In this document: piece after piece, positions 38,006 through 50,324 of the stretch
Position numbering within the stretch: the stretch's first letter is position 1
Layout: each line of letters begins with the position of its first letter
Assembly (NCBI GenBank): GCA_012295275.1
Contig: CM022670.1
Location: 20,664,198 to 20,728,197 of the forward strand
Direction of reading: 5' to 3'
DNA length: 64,000 bases
Source: Chrysomallon squamiferum
Taxonomy: Eukaryota; Mollusca; Gastropoda; Neomphalida; Peltospiridae
The notes under the pieces: generated by a model
What the model was told of the DNA's origin: nothing
What the model saw: only the letters and a program-made list of their open reading frames with translations
Databases searched by the model: none
Made by a program: the position numbers and the translations under genes

Positions 38006-38672
38006 CGTGCTAGAGTTAAAGAAAAATACATTTTGGGGGTTTCATATCTCCACATTATATAGTAACAAAAAATTATTTTTATCTTTTAGAAACAACGTAG
38101 TAAATAGTAGATTCTAAAAATAATTATTTTTAATAATACTGAAGAAGAAAGGTCTGATTTTTTAGACCATAGGAAACAATCTCTTTGTTAACGTAATTTT
38201 CATTCGTCTGTCAACAACAGGACATATATATATTCTACAAATATTTATGATAATATGTCACAAGAAAATGTAAAACTGGTTCAACTTAGGATATAACTGA
38301 TTAACTTTCCCAATCTTATTATTAGAAATATATATTATTATAATTAATGTAAAAAAAGTAAATCTTACGTTTACTGGATGTTATTATATTTTAATTATGT
38401 TCAAAATACGCATGTTCAAATGAATACAAAACATAATAATTATGTTAACGCTTGTTACCTGATTCATCCTAGAATGTTTTGAATACATGCTGATGTAAAA
38501 CCCAGGTCAGAATACTAATGCAGTTTTTGCTCAGAACTCCGAACACATCTGTTTTCAATGAAAAATTCTAAACAGGTCACTTTATACTTGTTACAAATAT
38601 GAATATGTTCAAAAATAAATTATAGATACAGACTAACAGATGGAATTTAAATTAATTATTCTGAATATTCTA

Positions 38673-39026
38673 GACATGGGGTGCGCAACCTGCGACCGTG
38701 GGAAGGATGTCGCCTCATCGAATTTAAAATCTCATTTGAAACGAGGCTGCGTGTCAGTATAAACATTCATACACCATTAGTTTCCTCGGACTGTTGTTTG
38801 ATGCCGTACACAACAAGGCATCCAGTATTCATTTTCAGATCCGAGGCTTTTAAAGTTGTTATTTAATAAAAGTAATAAATAGTATCAAGTCACAGTGATT
38901 CATTGTTAGAAAATTATACAAAATCATATATGTTACGCTTTCAATTTTAATGAAATTTGTGCGGCCGTACTGGCAGTGACGTTAAAGCTTTGCGGCCTAT
39001 AAGATCAGAAAGTTTGCGTATCCCTG
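38673..39026. mobile_element. hAT-like non-autonomous element, array copy 3
   Basis: Same ends as the copy at 20802 (GGGGTGCGCAACCTGCGACC; AGGGATACGCAAACTTTC on the minus strand), with a small internal deletion. No transposase. Confidence 0.45.
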
Positions 39027-39546
39027 TTCTGGTAAATCAGTACCTTTAATACTTAATTAAGAAACAATTTACTCAGAAACCCTCTTGTGTGTATATGGGT
39101 TGTACATGGTTTTTGTAAAAAAATGTGACGTTGAAAATTGTTTTACATCATTATTGCATCAAGCAAATATTATAAACGTGTATTTACAAAGCATTATTCC
39201 TGCTGACAAAAATCAGTAATATGTTGTGAAAACTTGTTTAGAGGAACGTTATCTGACCATTTGTCAGTCTTTTTGCTCTTAACATTATTTTACTCACCCT
39301 TTCCTTAACAGTTACCAGTATCCGTTTCCACTCTTGGTTACATCTCCTTATCGAAATATTGATTATATTCAGTTTTCTGGATAATTTTATTGCCTTCGAT
39401 ATGCCCACTTTTAATAAAAAGACTATTAGTTAAGGTACAACATGTGAATTTGTTTTCTTTAGACTTTATATCATTTTCGTATTATAACACCTATATAACA
39501 GTAATCGAGTGATGCGGCTGGTTTTCTATATTTGTTTTTACATTCT

Positions 39547-39561
39547 CGCATGCGCATGCGC
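39547..39561. promoter_or_regulatory. GCGCATGCGC-type palindrome, expanded
   Basis: CGCATGCGCATGCGC, an overlapping double version of the site at 10639, 21604 and 48540, about 260 bases upstream of the small plus-strand ORF. Confidence 0.35.
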
Positions 39562-39818
39562 TTAGTTGTGTAATCTACTTAGCATAATGTTGACAGTTGT
39601 TTACAATGCGAGAGGTTTTAACATTTGCCTTCTTGTTTATCTACTTAGCATAATGTAGTCAGTTGTGTACATTGTGCCACTAACGCGTGTTCGCTTGAGT
39701 AAAATGTATTCAAACCGAGATATAATCGGCAAAAATACAAATACACATTTCGGTTATTTTAATCAGTTTCTTTAGTTGAACTACTAGTATCTCGAGATTA
39801 ATAAATCTTACAACACAA

Positions 39819-39929
39819 ATGTCTCAGGTCTCCAAGATACGTGAGAAAAATCCGGACCTTTTCAGGATCACATTATTCAAACCTAAAATCCTAAAAAATG
39901 TTAAATATTTTGAGTTTTTTAAATCTTGA
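39819..39929 (+). CDS. small conserved ORF (37 codons), array copy 3
   Basis: ATG-to-TGA frame beginning MSQVSKIREKNPDLFRITLF and ending VKYFEFFKS. Same boundaries as the copies at 10706 and 21875. Unknown function; may be the first exon of a plus-strand gene. Confidence 0.28.
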   Translation: MSQVSKIREKNPDLFRITLFKPKILKNVKYFEFFKS

Positions 39930-40048
39930 AATAGAAGTATAGTGTACTAGTATTGGGATTCTCATCCACCTTACAAAGTTGGGGAGTTATTGTGGGGAGA
40001 ATTTTTCTGTTTGTCAGATTTTGCCTTGATCTTTAATAGGATCTATTC

Positions 40049-40190
40049 TTTGTTTGCTAACTGGCAGGATCTACAGAGTTGACCAGGAAAAGTTTTCTGT
40101 TTCCCCATCATTCGGAAACAGAGCATTGTATTTGCATAATCTTGTTTTGAGATCTGAAATTCATTCTTTAAACCTGAAAACCATGGTCAG
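40049..40190 (+). pseudogene. unrecognised ORF X, array copy 3
   Basis: Open frame containing FGNRALYLHNLVLRSE and ending earlier than in the other copies. No ATG at its start. Confidence 0.22.
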
Positions 40191-40344
40191 CAACAGAAAA
40201 TAGCCCTTGATAAACAGAAGTCAGGCATATCATGAAAATTATCGTGCATGTATGTATGCATAAAAGCCTACCTTTCAAGCCTAGAAATTCAAGAAGATTA
40301 GAAAAAAATAATGTTGCTCTTTTGATACCCAGTTATCATTTACT

Positions 40345-40928
40345 TAATGCGAGAATGACCATAGTAAATATATCTAAATATATCACCAATGGTATTATGT
40401 AATGTCTCTATCATTTCCGAACTGCAAGTTAGCTTTCGAAACTGAAACCACAAATGTTTCCCCGATGCATACAGTTGATTCATTTTTTTTTTTCAAAAAA
40501 ATGTCGGTAAATGATTTCTCTGTATGAATTAAATTTCTGTATTTGATAGCTAACTGGGCTGGAAGCTGAATCGAATGTTGGTTCCAGACTTTGTCATTAA
40601 ACGTTGAGTAATTCGAATGCCATAGCTTCATGAAGTCAGACCAAGGTGCGGCTATGAGCACACCATTACAGAAACCGGCGAGCATAATTCTTTTGGAATT
40701 TCTTTCTTAATGAGATAGAGATCATGAATCTTTTGTCGCATGTCTTTAATGTATTTTGATTTTGGAATGTAATCAATCCATACATATATTCGGTCAGGTT
40801 GGAAACGTTTCTGTGCTGATAAAAATGCTATCATGTTATGGAACAGAAAAGGTTTGTGTTTAGTACCAAGACAGTTTAGAATTTTTTCAAAGTATTATTC
40901 CTGTGGTAGATATAACATTCAACAGATC
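40345..40928 (-). pseudogene. glycosyltransferase, array copy 5, dead
   Basis: Same dead form as at 31300: IAFLSAQKRFQPDRIYVWID, LYLIKKEIPKEL joined to FCNGVLIAAPWSDF, and the DXD segment deleted. The frame is shifted between parts, a further T/A-rich indel lies near 40485-40505, and the 5' end fuses to block R at the same base as in copy 3. Confidence 0.8.
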
Positions 40929-41572
40929 TCAGTCTCACGTATTACTATTATCCATTCATGACGTTGCCAGTTTTACGTTGTAATTAGTGGTTGTAGCACT
41001 GGGGACGTGGGGCTGTGAATTATTTTTACTTGTTATCAGCATTATATTTAAAGTTTTCTTCTTGTGCTTTTCATTGTTATTAACATTATTCTGTATGAAT
41101 ATTCAACTCTGATAAGTTAATCAAAATATCTATTTTAGTAGGTAATTTAAATATGTTATTTCTCTTTCTTAATTATCTTTTATATTCCTAAAAGCTTCTA
41201 TCGTCAAACACAAAGTTATTAGCTAATTTAGTTAACAAAATGTGTATTTGATGGATTTAATAGTCGTCTAATTTTTTTTAGTAGATAATTTAAATATGAT
41301 GTTTCTGTTTGTCCATTGTATTCCCATAGGCTTCTATCTTCAAAAACATAATTACATGTTTGAACAAAAATATCATATTAAATATTTGAATAACACATGA
41401 AAAATAAATCATATGATACAGTCATTGAGTTTGTACTCCATAATTTGAAAATGTTTTATAGGTTATCGTTAATAAGTTTCAGTAATATCTAAAGGTATAT
41501 CATTATTATATACCTGAATGATCTATCCAGTTTATTAATAATGAATACCTGCAATATCTCTATTTCTTTTCT
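40927..41572. repeat. array block R, copy 3
   Basis: Nearly identical to 31876-32525, with the same fusion to glycosyltransferase debris at its left end. Confidence 0.75.
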
Positions 41573-41642
41573 AAAAAACACAACCCCCCACACAGTATCC
41601 GTCTCATCTCGAAATCAAAATCTGAACTAGTAGCTAACTATT

Positions 41643-41643
<1 letters not shown>

Positions 41644-41701
<58 letters not shown>
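41644..41701. repeat. (CAT)n microsatellite
   Basis: About 19 CAT triplets, followed by a short ATT tract. The same place in other units has a shorter CAT/ATT tract (32596, 51849, 56597). Confidence 0.93.
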
Positions 41702-42637
41702 ATTATTATTATTATTATTAAAAAAAGTACGTAGACAATGGCTGCTTTAATATTTCACTGAAAGCTTTGAAAAATAATTGACAGTATATTTATAAAATGG
41801 ATAATTGCGGATGGACGTTTGTGTTAGTATCCATAGTGTAGAGTAATCTTCAATTTAGGTAAATATTATGTAAATATTATTCTACGATTTGTTTTTCTCA
41901 AAAGGTCAGATAAAACCTTCTGAGATGACTTTCGCTTGAGAATCTTTTCAGATCAACATATTTTACTTCTCATCGTTTAAAATTGAAAAAAAAATAACAA
42001 TAAAATAAAATAATAAATAAATAAATAAATAAACCACTGTTCACATTATTAAAACACTGATTATATTTGTAACACAATTCCATAATGATGAAATTTGAAG
42101 AGAGAGAGAGAGAAAGAAAGAAAGAATGAAAACAGAACTGAACGGGAAACTTAATATGAAAATATTAAATTCATTTGTCCTCGTTTTATTTTGAAACGTG
42201 AAAATAAAGTCCTTTTCTCCACCTGACTAGAAGAAAATTAATGCGAAAAGCTACGATATACATTAGAATGAAAACTCAATTGCTTTGTAAGCTACTGTGC
42301 GATTAGACATCCTTTTATGAATTATTTATGTTTGTGGTAGCAACAGAACAACACATTTTGTAAAACTTATTGATCAGGCGTAGGCCTAAATTGCAATATA
42401 ACAAAACATTTTTTTTTTCTTTTTTAAATGGGTATTTGTGTATATATATATGGCTGTGTTTCTATGTATGCGGCAAAGTAATATTACGTAACAGAATTAA
42501 CAATACAATGAATATACCTTGAGTATACCTGAATTTGTTTAAAACTGAATTTAATCTAGTGTCGAGATTTTGTCTAGTTTTGGTTTTCATCCTGATCTGT
42601 AAGGTTTGTTCAGTTAAAGAGGAATATACAAAGATTA

Positions 42638-42641
<4 letters not shown>

Positions 42642-42729
<88 letters not shown>

Positions 42730-42751
42730 GGGAGTGTGTGTGTGTGTGTGT
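42642..42751. repeat. (GA)n(GT)n microsatellite 3' of FkbM copy d
   Basis: GA repeats to about 42726, a short AGGGGGA break, then GT repeats. Same unit position as 33618-33731. Confidence 0.95.
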
Positions 42752-42971
42752 ACATGGAAAGAGAGACATTTGGAGTTATCTCACCGAATATTATGCATAT
42801 ACACATGTGCACTCATAATATATGGTCCATATAGATATATATATTCAGAATATAGTACGTGATGTTCATATTAGTTATGAAATAAAGCAGTGAAACCAAC
42901 CATTATAAAGTGTTTTCTTAATTTGTATTTCAGTATATATATTCTTTTTTTATTCCTTACATAAACATATT

Positions 42972-44009
42972 TCAAGATTTACACCATAAAATATCATGTG
43001 CAGAGCCTTTTCTCAACAATGAGTCTGGATTCAGTGGCACTTTCAGATTTGCTTTTGTGAATGGTTTCATGTTCTTACTTTTTAGAAATTGAATGATTTT
43101 CTCAGCTCTAACAAGATCCATGTCTGTGAATATTAGCATCTCCATTAAAATGTACTTGACATTAACTTCTGTGAAAAATCGCTTTGCTCCTTCTAAAATT
43201 TTAATTTCGTGTCTTTCGGCATCTATCTTCATAAAAACATTTTTCGTTGGAAATATTTCTAAAACGTCATCGAGTAAAATCGATTCTACTGAGTTTTTTA
43301 AGTTTTCACTTTTATTTGTACTTTCGATGATATATGTTGCACCCATATTGTGTTTATTGAAACCAAAACTGAACCGACTTCGTTTGTTAGAAAAAGCATT
43401 GTTAATTATTAATGGAATGAATCCTGTGAAATTTGCCTCCTGTACAGACCTGCAAAGATTTTTCGCTGTCTCTGGCAAAGCTTCTACTGCCACAACTCGT
43501 TTTCCTATTTTAGCTAGTGTTAGAGCATATACACCCAGATTAGCACCGATGTCTATAAAATCCATGGTCTTGTCTTTTGTCATGATATCAGTGACCATTT
43601 TCACCAGTTCAGGTTCCCAGCTGCCTTTCTCTATTATTGATCTCGATACAATTCTGTCCGTTTGTTTAGAGTAGACATATATAGGTACATTTCCAGCCAT
43701 TGTTTTTAAATTTGTTTTCACGGTGTTGTGTTTATCTGGACAGTCTATATCTGACGGTTTCCACCTGCCGTCATGTCTGACAAGAACAGTGCACGAACAA
43801 ACGCCTGTTTTTGTCTTTAACGAAGTAAAATACTGTTTCAGTATGGAATCCGTTGATGACTTCACATTATCTGGAGTGTTGATGCTGGCTGAAAACATGT
43901 CCCAAGGAGAGTTCAGATCAGGCGAATGCCACATCCACATGACAAATAATGTTATTATCATTAACAAAAGCACAATTCGCCATTTTCCCCACACCAACGA
44001 TTTATTCAT
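42972..44009 (-). CDS. FkbM-type methyltransferase, array copy d, intact
   Basis: A complete 345-codon gene from the ATG at 44009 to TGA, a near twin of copy c. Membrane anchor at residues 11-27. Lumenal Cys pair CSC (71-73). SAM-binding motif I DIGANLGVYALTLAKIG (153-169) followed by VVAVEALPE. Family block KIDAERHE at 261-268, where many FkbM proteins have a KID-E-G-E pattern; here Arg replaces the usual Gly. Sequons NFT (193) and NKS (232). An acceptor-like CTTTCCTTTTCTTTTTCAG stands 31 bases before the ATG, as in copy c, suggesting a conserved 5' untranslated intron. Differences from copy c include KSLVWGK versus ISLVLRK near the start and NKHNMGA versus NKDNVGA, all in frame. Probable Golgi lumenal O-methyltransferase; substrate unknown. 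Confidence 0.86.
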   Translation of the reverse strand: MNKSLVWGKWRIVLLLMIITLFVMWMWHSPDLNSPWDMFSASINTPDNVKSSTDSILKQYFTSLKTKTGVCSCTVLVRHDGRWKPSDIDCPDKHNTVKTNLKTMAGNVPIYVYSKQTDRIVSRSIIEKGSWEPELVKMVTDIMTKDKTMDFIDIGANLGVYALTLAKIGKRVVAVEALPETAKNLCRSVQEANFTGFIPLIINNAFSNKRSRFSFGFNKHNMGATYIIESTNKSENLKNSVESILLDDVLEIFPTKNVFMKIDAERHEIKILEGAKRFFTEVNVKYILMEMLIFTDMDLVRAEKIIQFLKSKNMKPFTKANLKVPLNPDSLLRKGSAHDILWCKS

Positions 44010-44934
44010 TTCAAACAAATTAAATTGTATTTTCTTCTATCTGAAAAAGAAAAGGAAAGAATATATATCATATATATACACACATCTAATACTTTAAAAA
44101 ATGGATATTTGAATTTTATTTCTCAGATTTTGTTACCAACAATACACATTTAACTGTTGCGTTATGTGAAGTGTAACTATTAGCTGGTGTTGCCGTTATA
44201 ATAATTGTTTTAACTGGAGTGAAAGACGCGGTAGTGATAAATGACAAATTGACTCAATATTTGTTTAACGACACTCCAAAGTAACAATCTGCTGCTGGAT
44301 GTCATTGTATGATCACAGTGTTGATACGTATAACAAAATGTATCAGTGTAAAAAGCTGCTTTATTATATTTTGACCTGTATATAATTAATAAAATCAAAA
44401 TAAGAACTATGATCGCCTATATCGCTTAAAATTTGTGATAAAAATTAGCTATAGTACTAACGAAAACAGCAGAACATCAGTGTATTCATTGAGCTATCGA
44501 AAAATTACAAATAAAACTAAATCGTAATATTTTGTACCTATTAAAATTATTCCTACCCTTTAAAATTACAAATCTATGTAGATATCTTAATAAGATATAA
44601 ACTAATGCAAAATAATTTGATTCATTGTCGTCAGTATATTAATTAATGTAAGGTTTCGTTTTCTTTTCCTGAAAATATTCAGAACATTTACAGGGTAGGA
44701 ACAATAGATGGTTGTCCACGACTAACTGAATTTAGACAGACTCATACAGACAGATTCTGAAATTTACCTGATTGTAAACCTGTAACTCATTTTCAAGATA
44801 TAGACTTTCTTGATTATTTTGTTTTTCTGCTTAACCAGGAGAATATATAAACAAGTGTGCTATTATATGCAACATGATGATGATATAGCGATAAACTCAA
44901 TGAGCACTAGTAAGGGAGTATCCTGTAAAGGATA
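44010..44934. other. array spacer upstream of FkbM copy d
   Basis: Homologous to the other FkbM upstream spacers. No exon seen. Confidence 0.45.
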
Positions 44935-44986
44935 GCACAAGACAGAAAAATACGTCAACGTTTTGACATATTTTTCTGTCTTGTGC
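44935..44986. repeat. palindrome, 24 bp arms with one mismatch, 4 bp loop
   Basis: Second copy of the inverted structure at 36066. Arms 44935-44958 and 44963-44986 flank CGTT, and the arms differ by one base (ATACGTC versus ATATGTC). Confidence 0.88.
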
Positions 44987-45940
44987 CATCTTCGAAACAT
45001 GCTGAGGTTCGGCCCAACAATGGGACAATTCGGCTACACAATGATACTGATAAAAATACATGAATTAAAAAAATCAGTTTTAGAAAAAAATCTCCGTTCT
45101 TTTTATTTCTTTTGAATATAGTAATCACGCACAGATATTTTCAAATAAATTATTTCACTACATTTGTATTTAAAGAAGATCATCACTTTAAAAAAGTTTA
45201 AATATTTTGCTTGATGAAAATAATAAATTAACATTAAACTGTCGTTGGAAATTGGGCTAAAAAGTGCATGAGCTGGTTTCTTTCTTTTCGTTTATTTTTA
45301 AATTTGTATTTTGTTTTGCTTTGTTTGTTTGTTTGTTGTTGTTGTTTTAGTTACTTCAAATTTTAAAATGTTAAGTATAGAATTGGGCTTTTATGCAAAA
45401 TTCAAAATACAAGAAATGAGATAACGCCTTAGGTCGTTTCTAATACCAGTATTTCAGACTGTGTCTTGAGTAATCTTGCTAAGTAAATTTTAGGTTTCGC
45501 TGTATCATCATGTCGAGTTAGTACTCGCAGGCGTGAATAGCTTTAATAATAATAGGAAAAGATATTGTTATTTAAATGCTATTACGGCAATACTAATGAT
45601 TCAGAAGCATATCGTGTTTTTTTTTTTTTGTTGTGTTTAACAAACTATTTAATGATATACTGGTTATACTTTCTTAAGAAAATTTGGATTATTATGTAAT
45701 ATGTTCTACATAAATTACCGAGAAAAACAACTAGAACGAGAACCAAATAAAATAAAAACAAAAATCCATGAAAATTTGAAAACAGCAGTACATACTATAA
45801 TCTATAAACAATAAATGTAAAATAAAAGAAAATAGAAATGTAAACAACAATTCAATCTTAATAAGAGTATTAAACATTACTTGAAAAGTCCAGTGCAATT
45901 TTAATTGTGTTTCTATTGCTCTTCTGATATCCAGTTACAG
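44987..45940. other. array spacer between FkbM copy d and glycosyltransferase copy 6
   Basis: Homologous to 17090-18590 and 36114-36970. Contains GTTT repeats near 45315-45345 and a poly-T run near 45618. No exon seen. Confidence 0.45.
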
Positions 45941-46957
45941 TTACTTAATAATGCGAAAATTACCATAGTAAATATATCTAAATAATTCACCAACGGTATT
46001 ATTTAACGTTTTTATCATTTCAGAATTGTAATTCAGCTTTCGAAACTTAAACCAGAAATGAATAATATAGTTGTTCTTTTTCCAGTCAAACTTTTCCCCG
46101 GTACCATAAAGTTGGTTCATTCCTTTTTTGTCATAATTAGGACGACAGATAGATGATTTTTCTGTATGAATTAAATTTCTGTATTTGATAGCTAACTGGG
46201 CTGGAAGCCGAACCGAATGTTGGTTCCAGACTTTGTCATTAAACGTTGAGTAATTCGAATGCCATATCTTCATGAAGTCAGACCAAGGTGCAGCAATGAG
46301 CACACCATTGCACAAACCAACGTCACTTTCGTATCCCATTACCATTTCGTATTTCAGTAAAGGATCCAAATGTTTAACAACAATCAAATCAAAATCAAAT
46401 TACATTCCTCCAAATTCTAGCACAGCTTCCAGGCGCATGACGTCAGAGATATGTTGCGGAACTTTTACCGGTCGACCATATATTTCTGTTGGAATATTTT
46501 TCTTAATTAGATATAGCTTTTGAACCTTTCGTCGCATTTCTTTAAAATATTATCCTTTTGGAATGCAATCAATCCATAAATATGTTCTGTCAGGTTCCAA
46601 AAATTTCTGTGCTGCTAAAAATGCTATCATGTAATGAAACAGAAAAGGTTTCTGTTCCGGTTCAAGACAGGAAAGCCAGGTGAAGTGTACCAAATTTGTA
46701 ACAACTCGTCGATCGTGTTTTACAGTTTTGTTATAATTCACTTGTGATGGTAGCATTTGTTTAAAAGTACTGTTCCTGTGGTAGATATAATATTCCACAG
46801 ATTTATTTTCTTTGCATATGTTTGGTTCCAAGCATAAATAATTATTTTATAGTTTTTTTCTTACATCTTGCTTAGAATCATGGATAATCACGAATACAGT
46901 TTTCTTTAAGAAATTTTCGAAATTTTGAAGAATTTTCTTTCACGTTACCGTTTTAGT
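45941..46957 (-). pseudogene. glycosyltransferase, array copy 6, nonsense mutations
   Basis: Length is close to full but it carries clear lesions. The DXD region reads GGM-stop-FDFD, so the Tyr codon before the motif is TAA and the first Asp-Leu-Asp has become Asp-Phe-Asp. The KGKYFKEM segment reads KG-stop-YFKEM. The N-terminal region has lost tens of codons around the anchor, and the stretch after YLCLEPN is truncated. The 148 C-terminal codons down to GNFRIIK remain clean. Recently dead. Confidence 0.85.
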
Positions 46958-47642
46958 GCCGTGCTAGAGTAAAAGAAAAATAATTTTTTTGAGTTTCATA
47001 TCCTCACATTATATTATAATAAAAATTTATTTTTATCTTTTCGAAACAACGTAGTAAATAGTAGATTTTAAAAATAATTATTTCTAACAATACGGAAGAA
47101 AAAAGGTCTGATTTTTTAGACCATAGGAAACAATATCTTTGTCAACGTAGTTTCCATTCGTCTGTCAACAACAGGACATATATATATATATATATATATA
47201 TTCTAGAAATATTTATGTAATATATCACAGGAAAATGGTGTAAAACTGGTTCAGCTTAGTATATCACTGATTAACTTTCCCAATCTTCTTATTAGAAATA
47301 TATATTATTATAATTAATGTAAAAAAAGTGAATCTTAGGTTTACTGGATGTTATTATATTTTAATTATGTCCAAAATACGCATGTTCAAATGAATACAAA
47401 ACATAATAATTATGTTAACGCTTGTTACCTGATTCATCCTAGAATGTTTTGAATACATATTGATGTAAAAGCCAGATCACAATACTAATGCAGTTTTTGC
47501 TCAAAATTCCGAACACAACCTTTTTCAATGACAAATTTTAAACAGGTCACTTTAAACTTGTTACAAATATGAATATGTTAAAAAATAAATTATAGATACA
47601 GACTAACAGATGGAATTTAAATTAATTATTCTGAATATCCTA

Positions 47643-47990
47643 GAGATGGGGTGCGCAACCTGCGGCCGTGGGAAGGATGTCGCCTCATCACATTTAACAT
47701 CTCATTTGAAATATAACGAGGCTGCGTCTCAGTATAAACATTAATACATCAGCAATTTCTTCTGTTTCGTATACAACAAGGTATCCATTATTCATTTTTA
47801 GATCCGAGGGTTTTAAAGGTGTTATTTAATAAAAGTAATAAATAGTATTAAGTCACAGTGATCCATTGTTAGAAAATTATACAAAATCATATATGTTACG
47901 CTTTTAATTTTAATGACATTTGTGCGGCCATACTGGCAGTGACGCTAAAGCTTTGCGGCCTATAAGATCAGAAAGTTTGCGTATCCCTGT
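47643..47990. mobile_element. hAT-like non-autonomous element, array copy 4
   Basis: Left end GGGGTGCGCAACCTGCGGCC; right end reading AGGGATACGCAAACTTTC on the minus strand. Some interior decay near 47745-47770. Same location in the unit as the other copies. Confidence 0.45.
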
Positions 47991-48539
47991 TCTGGTAAAT
48001 CAATACCTTTAATACTTAATTAAGAAACAATTTACTCAGAAACCCTGTGTGTATGTGGGTTGTCTGTTTTTTGTAAAAAATATGTGACGTTGAAAATTGT
48101 TTTTCATCATTATCTCATCAAGCGAATATTATAAATGTGTATTTACAAAACATTATTCCTGCTGACGAAAATCAGTAATATATTATGAAAACTTGTTTAC
48201 AGGAACGTTATCTGACCATATGTCAGTCTTTCTGCTCTTAACATTATTTTACTCACCCTTTCCTTAACAGTTACCAGTATCCGTTTCCTCTCTTGATTAT
48301 ATCTCCTTATCGAAATATTATTTTAACTTGATTATGTTCTGTTTTCTTGACAATTTTATTGCCTTCGATATGCCCACTTTTAATAAAAAGACTATTAGTT
48401 AAGGTACAACATGTGATTTTTGTTCTTGAGACGTTATATCATTTTCGTATTATAATGGATAGAGTGTAACTAAACACCTAACACCTATATAACAGCAATC
48501 GAGTGATGCGGCTGGTTTTCTATATTTTTTTTACATTCT

Positions 48540-48549
48540 CGCATGCGCA
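48540..48549. promoter_or_regulatory. GCGCATGCGC-type palindrome (NRF1-like site)
   Basis: CGCATGCGCA, fourth member of the series. In this unit the small ORF and ORF X downstream are deleted. Confidence 0.3.
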
Positions 48550-48823
48550 GTTACTTTCTTGTGTATCTACTTAGAATAATGTTGACAATTGTTTACAATG
48601 CGAGAGGTTTTTTAATTTGATTATTTTTAGGACATAATGATCAGCATTCTTGATTAATGAAATAATACTGTTACAAATCATTTGAACGTTGGCATTTTAA
48701 CTCTTCACAAGTAGTTGTGACCTCATAGCAGAACCTGTATTATTATAAGAGTGACAATCGATAATCAATTTTGATGTAAGTAACATGGTGAGATAAGTAT
48801 TTTGGGGGATGATCTGACATGGA

Positions 48824-48873
<50 letters not shown>
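48824..48873. repeat. (TTA)n microsatellite
   Basis: Uninterrupted ATT triplets, equivalent to 22984-23031. Confidence 0.93.
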
Positions 48874-48874
<1 letters not shown>

Positions 48875-48932
48875 TCATTATGTTTTTCTTTCTCTTTAGA
48901 TTTAATAATAAACTTATTAACAACAAAATTAA

Positions 48933-49172
48933 AAATGTCAGTTTGGTGAGATCACAGAATTTGAATATGTTGTTGTCAAGGTTTCTAGCAAATCCCACGT
49001 TGTGCATGGCGCTGCTCGGGATGATCTGATTTTAGATGATAAACATGAAAGTACTGTGCTTCAGAAATTTATGAAAGTTATGGAGCGGAATGATCAAAGG
49101 GTGGTTTTTGTTCCAAATGAGGATGATACAGCTTCATTTACTGTGGAGGACATTTTGCAAGTTTCTTCTTAA
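48933..49172 (+). pseudogene. CIDE-N-like exon, array copy 3 (open)
   Basis: An open plus-strand frame of 79 codons reading FGEITEFEYVVVKVSSKSH..., DDLILDDKHESTVLQKFMKV, DQRVVFVPNEDDTASFTVED and a stop. Compared with 23102-23317, many changes are substitutions that keep the frame. Resemblance to the CIDE-N fold (a basic first strand, then an acidic E-D-D/G-T turn) is tentative. No ATG is available at the 5' end, so it would need upstream exons. Confidence 0.33.
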
Positions 49173-50324
49173 TCTAGCATTCTAAACAGGCAGGAAATCT
49201 GGTATATTACCTAACTCATTACGCTGTATGAAGTAACACTCCTAGCAAGGTTAAAAAGAACAACTCATGCAAATGTGGTTACGCCTTGTTCTCCATTTAC
49301 ACTATTCATGATAAATGTGAAGCTATTCATCCTGGATTTTGATTTTCATAACTGAAAAGCGTATGAACTAAGGTGCCTCTCCCCTACTCAAAACATTTAC
49401 AAGTTTTGTGATATGAATGTAAATGGATTGGAAGGTGAAGATCACCTAGATGAATAAGATTTAAGAAAATATTTTGAGAAAGTATTTCTGAATACCTGTT
49501 TCTTGCTCTTGTTCTTACTTCTATTGCTGCTGTTTTTGTTACTGTTGTTAATTATTTTATCTATTTTGTGATGACCAGCAGCAATGTTTGCAATTTACTA
49601 TTATTATTATTATTATTATAAAGTAAGAGATTTGGTTATTCTGTCGATACATTTTTTTTCTGTCCTATTGTTACGTTATGAAGGCTGAATAAAAAATTTA
49701 GAAATTTTAATTTTTATAAATATATAACACATATAAAAAGAAAAGAAGAAAGAAAAAATAAAGACACAAAGAGAAAACTACCACTAAATTTAAATTTGGT
49801 TGCAATGTACTGACTGAAAATTAAAAATATATTAATATTAATAATACTTATATCTTGCTTCTACTAATTATGAAGACGATAATGAAAATGATGATGTAAA
49901 TAATAATCCTTACACTGCTAGTGCTAATACTACTTTTATTACTACTATTACTAATTATTTTACTACTAAAATACTATTTACTGATGATAATAATAATGAA
50001 GATGATAAAGAGAATGGTGATAATGATGATACTAAAAATAATAACATTAATAAAAACAATAATAAAATTATAACTGTATGCTCTTGAAATATTCTGTATT
50101 AAGATTACATGCGAAAAGTAGAAATGATATTAACAGCAGAAAGACCACTGAAAATGAGAAATAATTGTTTGAATTATGATAATAATTAAATATAATTAGC
50201 CTAGTGGGTCAAACTGGGAGAAGGTCTGAAACTTAGTGAAGGGTTAATGTTTTTATGAAATGTTTATCGCGTAACACGATCTATCCCGATTTGAATTGTT
50301 GAATTGCTCTATATTAATTTTCAG
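49173..50324. other. array spacer
   Basis: Nearly identical to 23320-24340, including the TTA and GAT/AAT repeats. No gene seen. Confidence 0.5.

Larger units (their letters stand above)
38162..40270. repeat. segmental duplication, partner 20288-22340
   Basis: Nearly identical to 20288-22340 over the upstream flank, hAT-like element, palindromic site, small ORF and ORF X. A few indels distinguish the copies. Confidence 0.7.
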
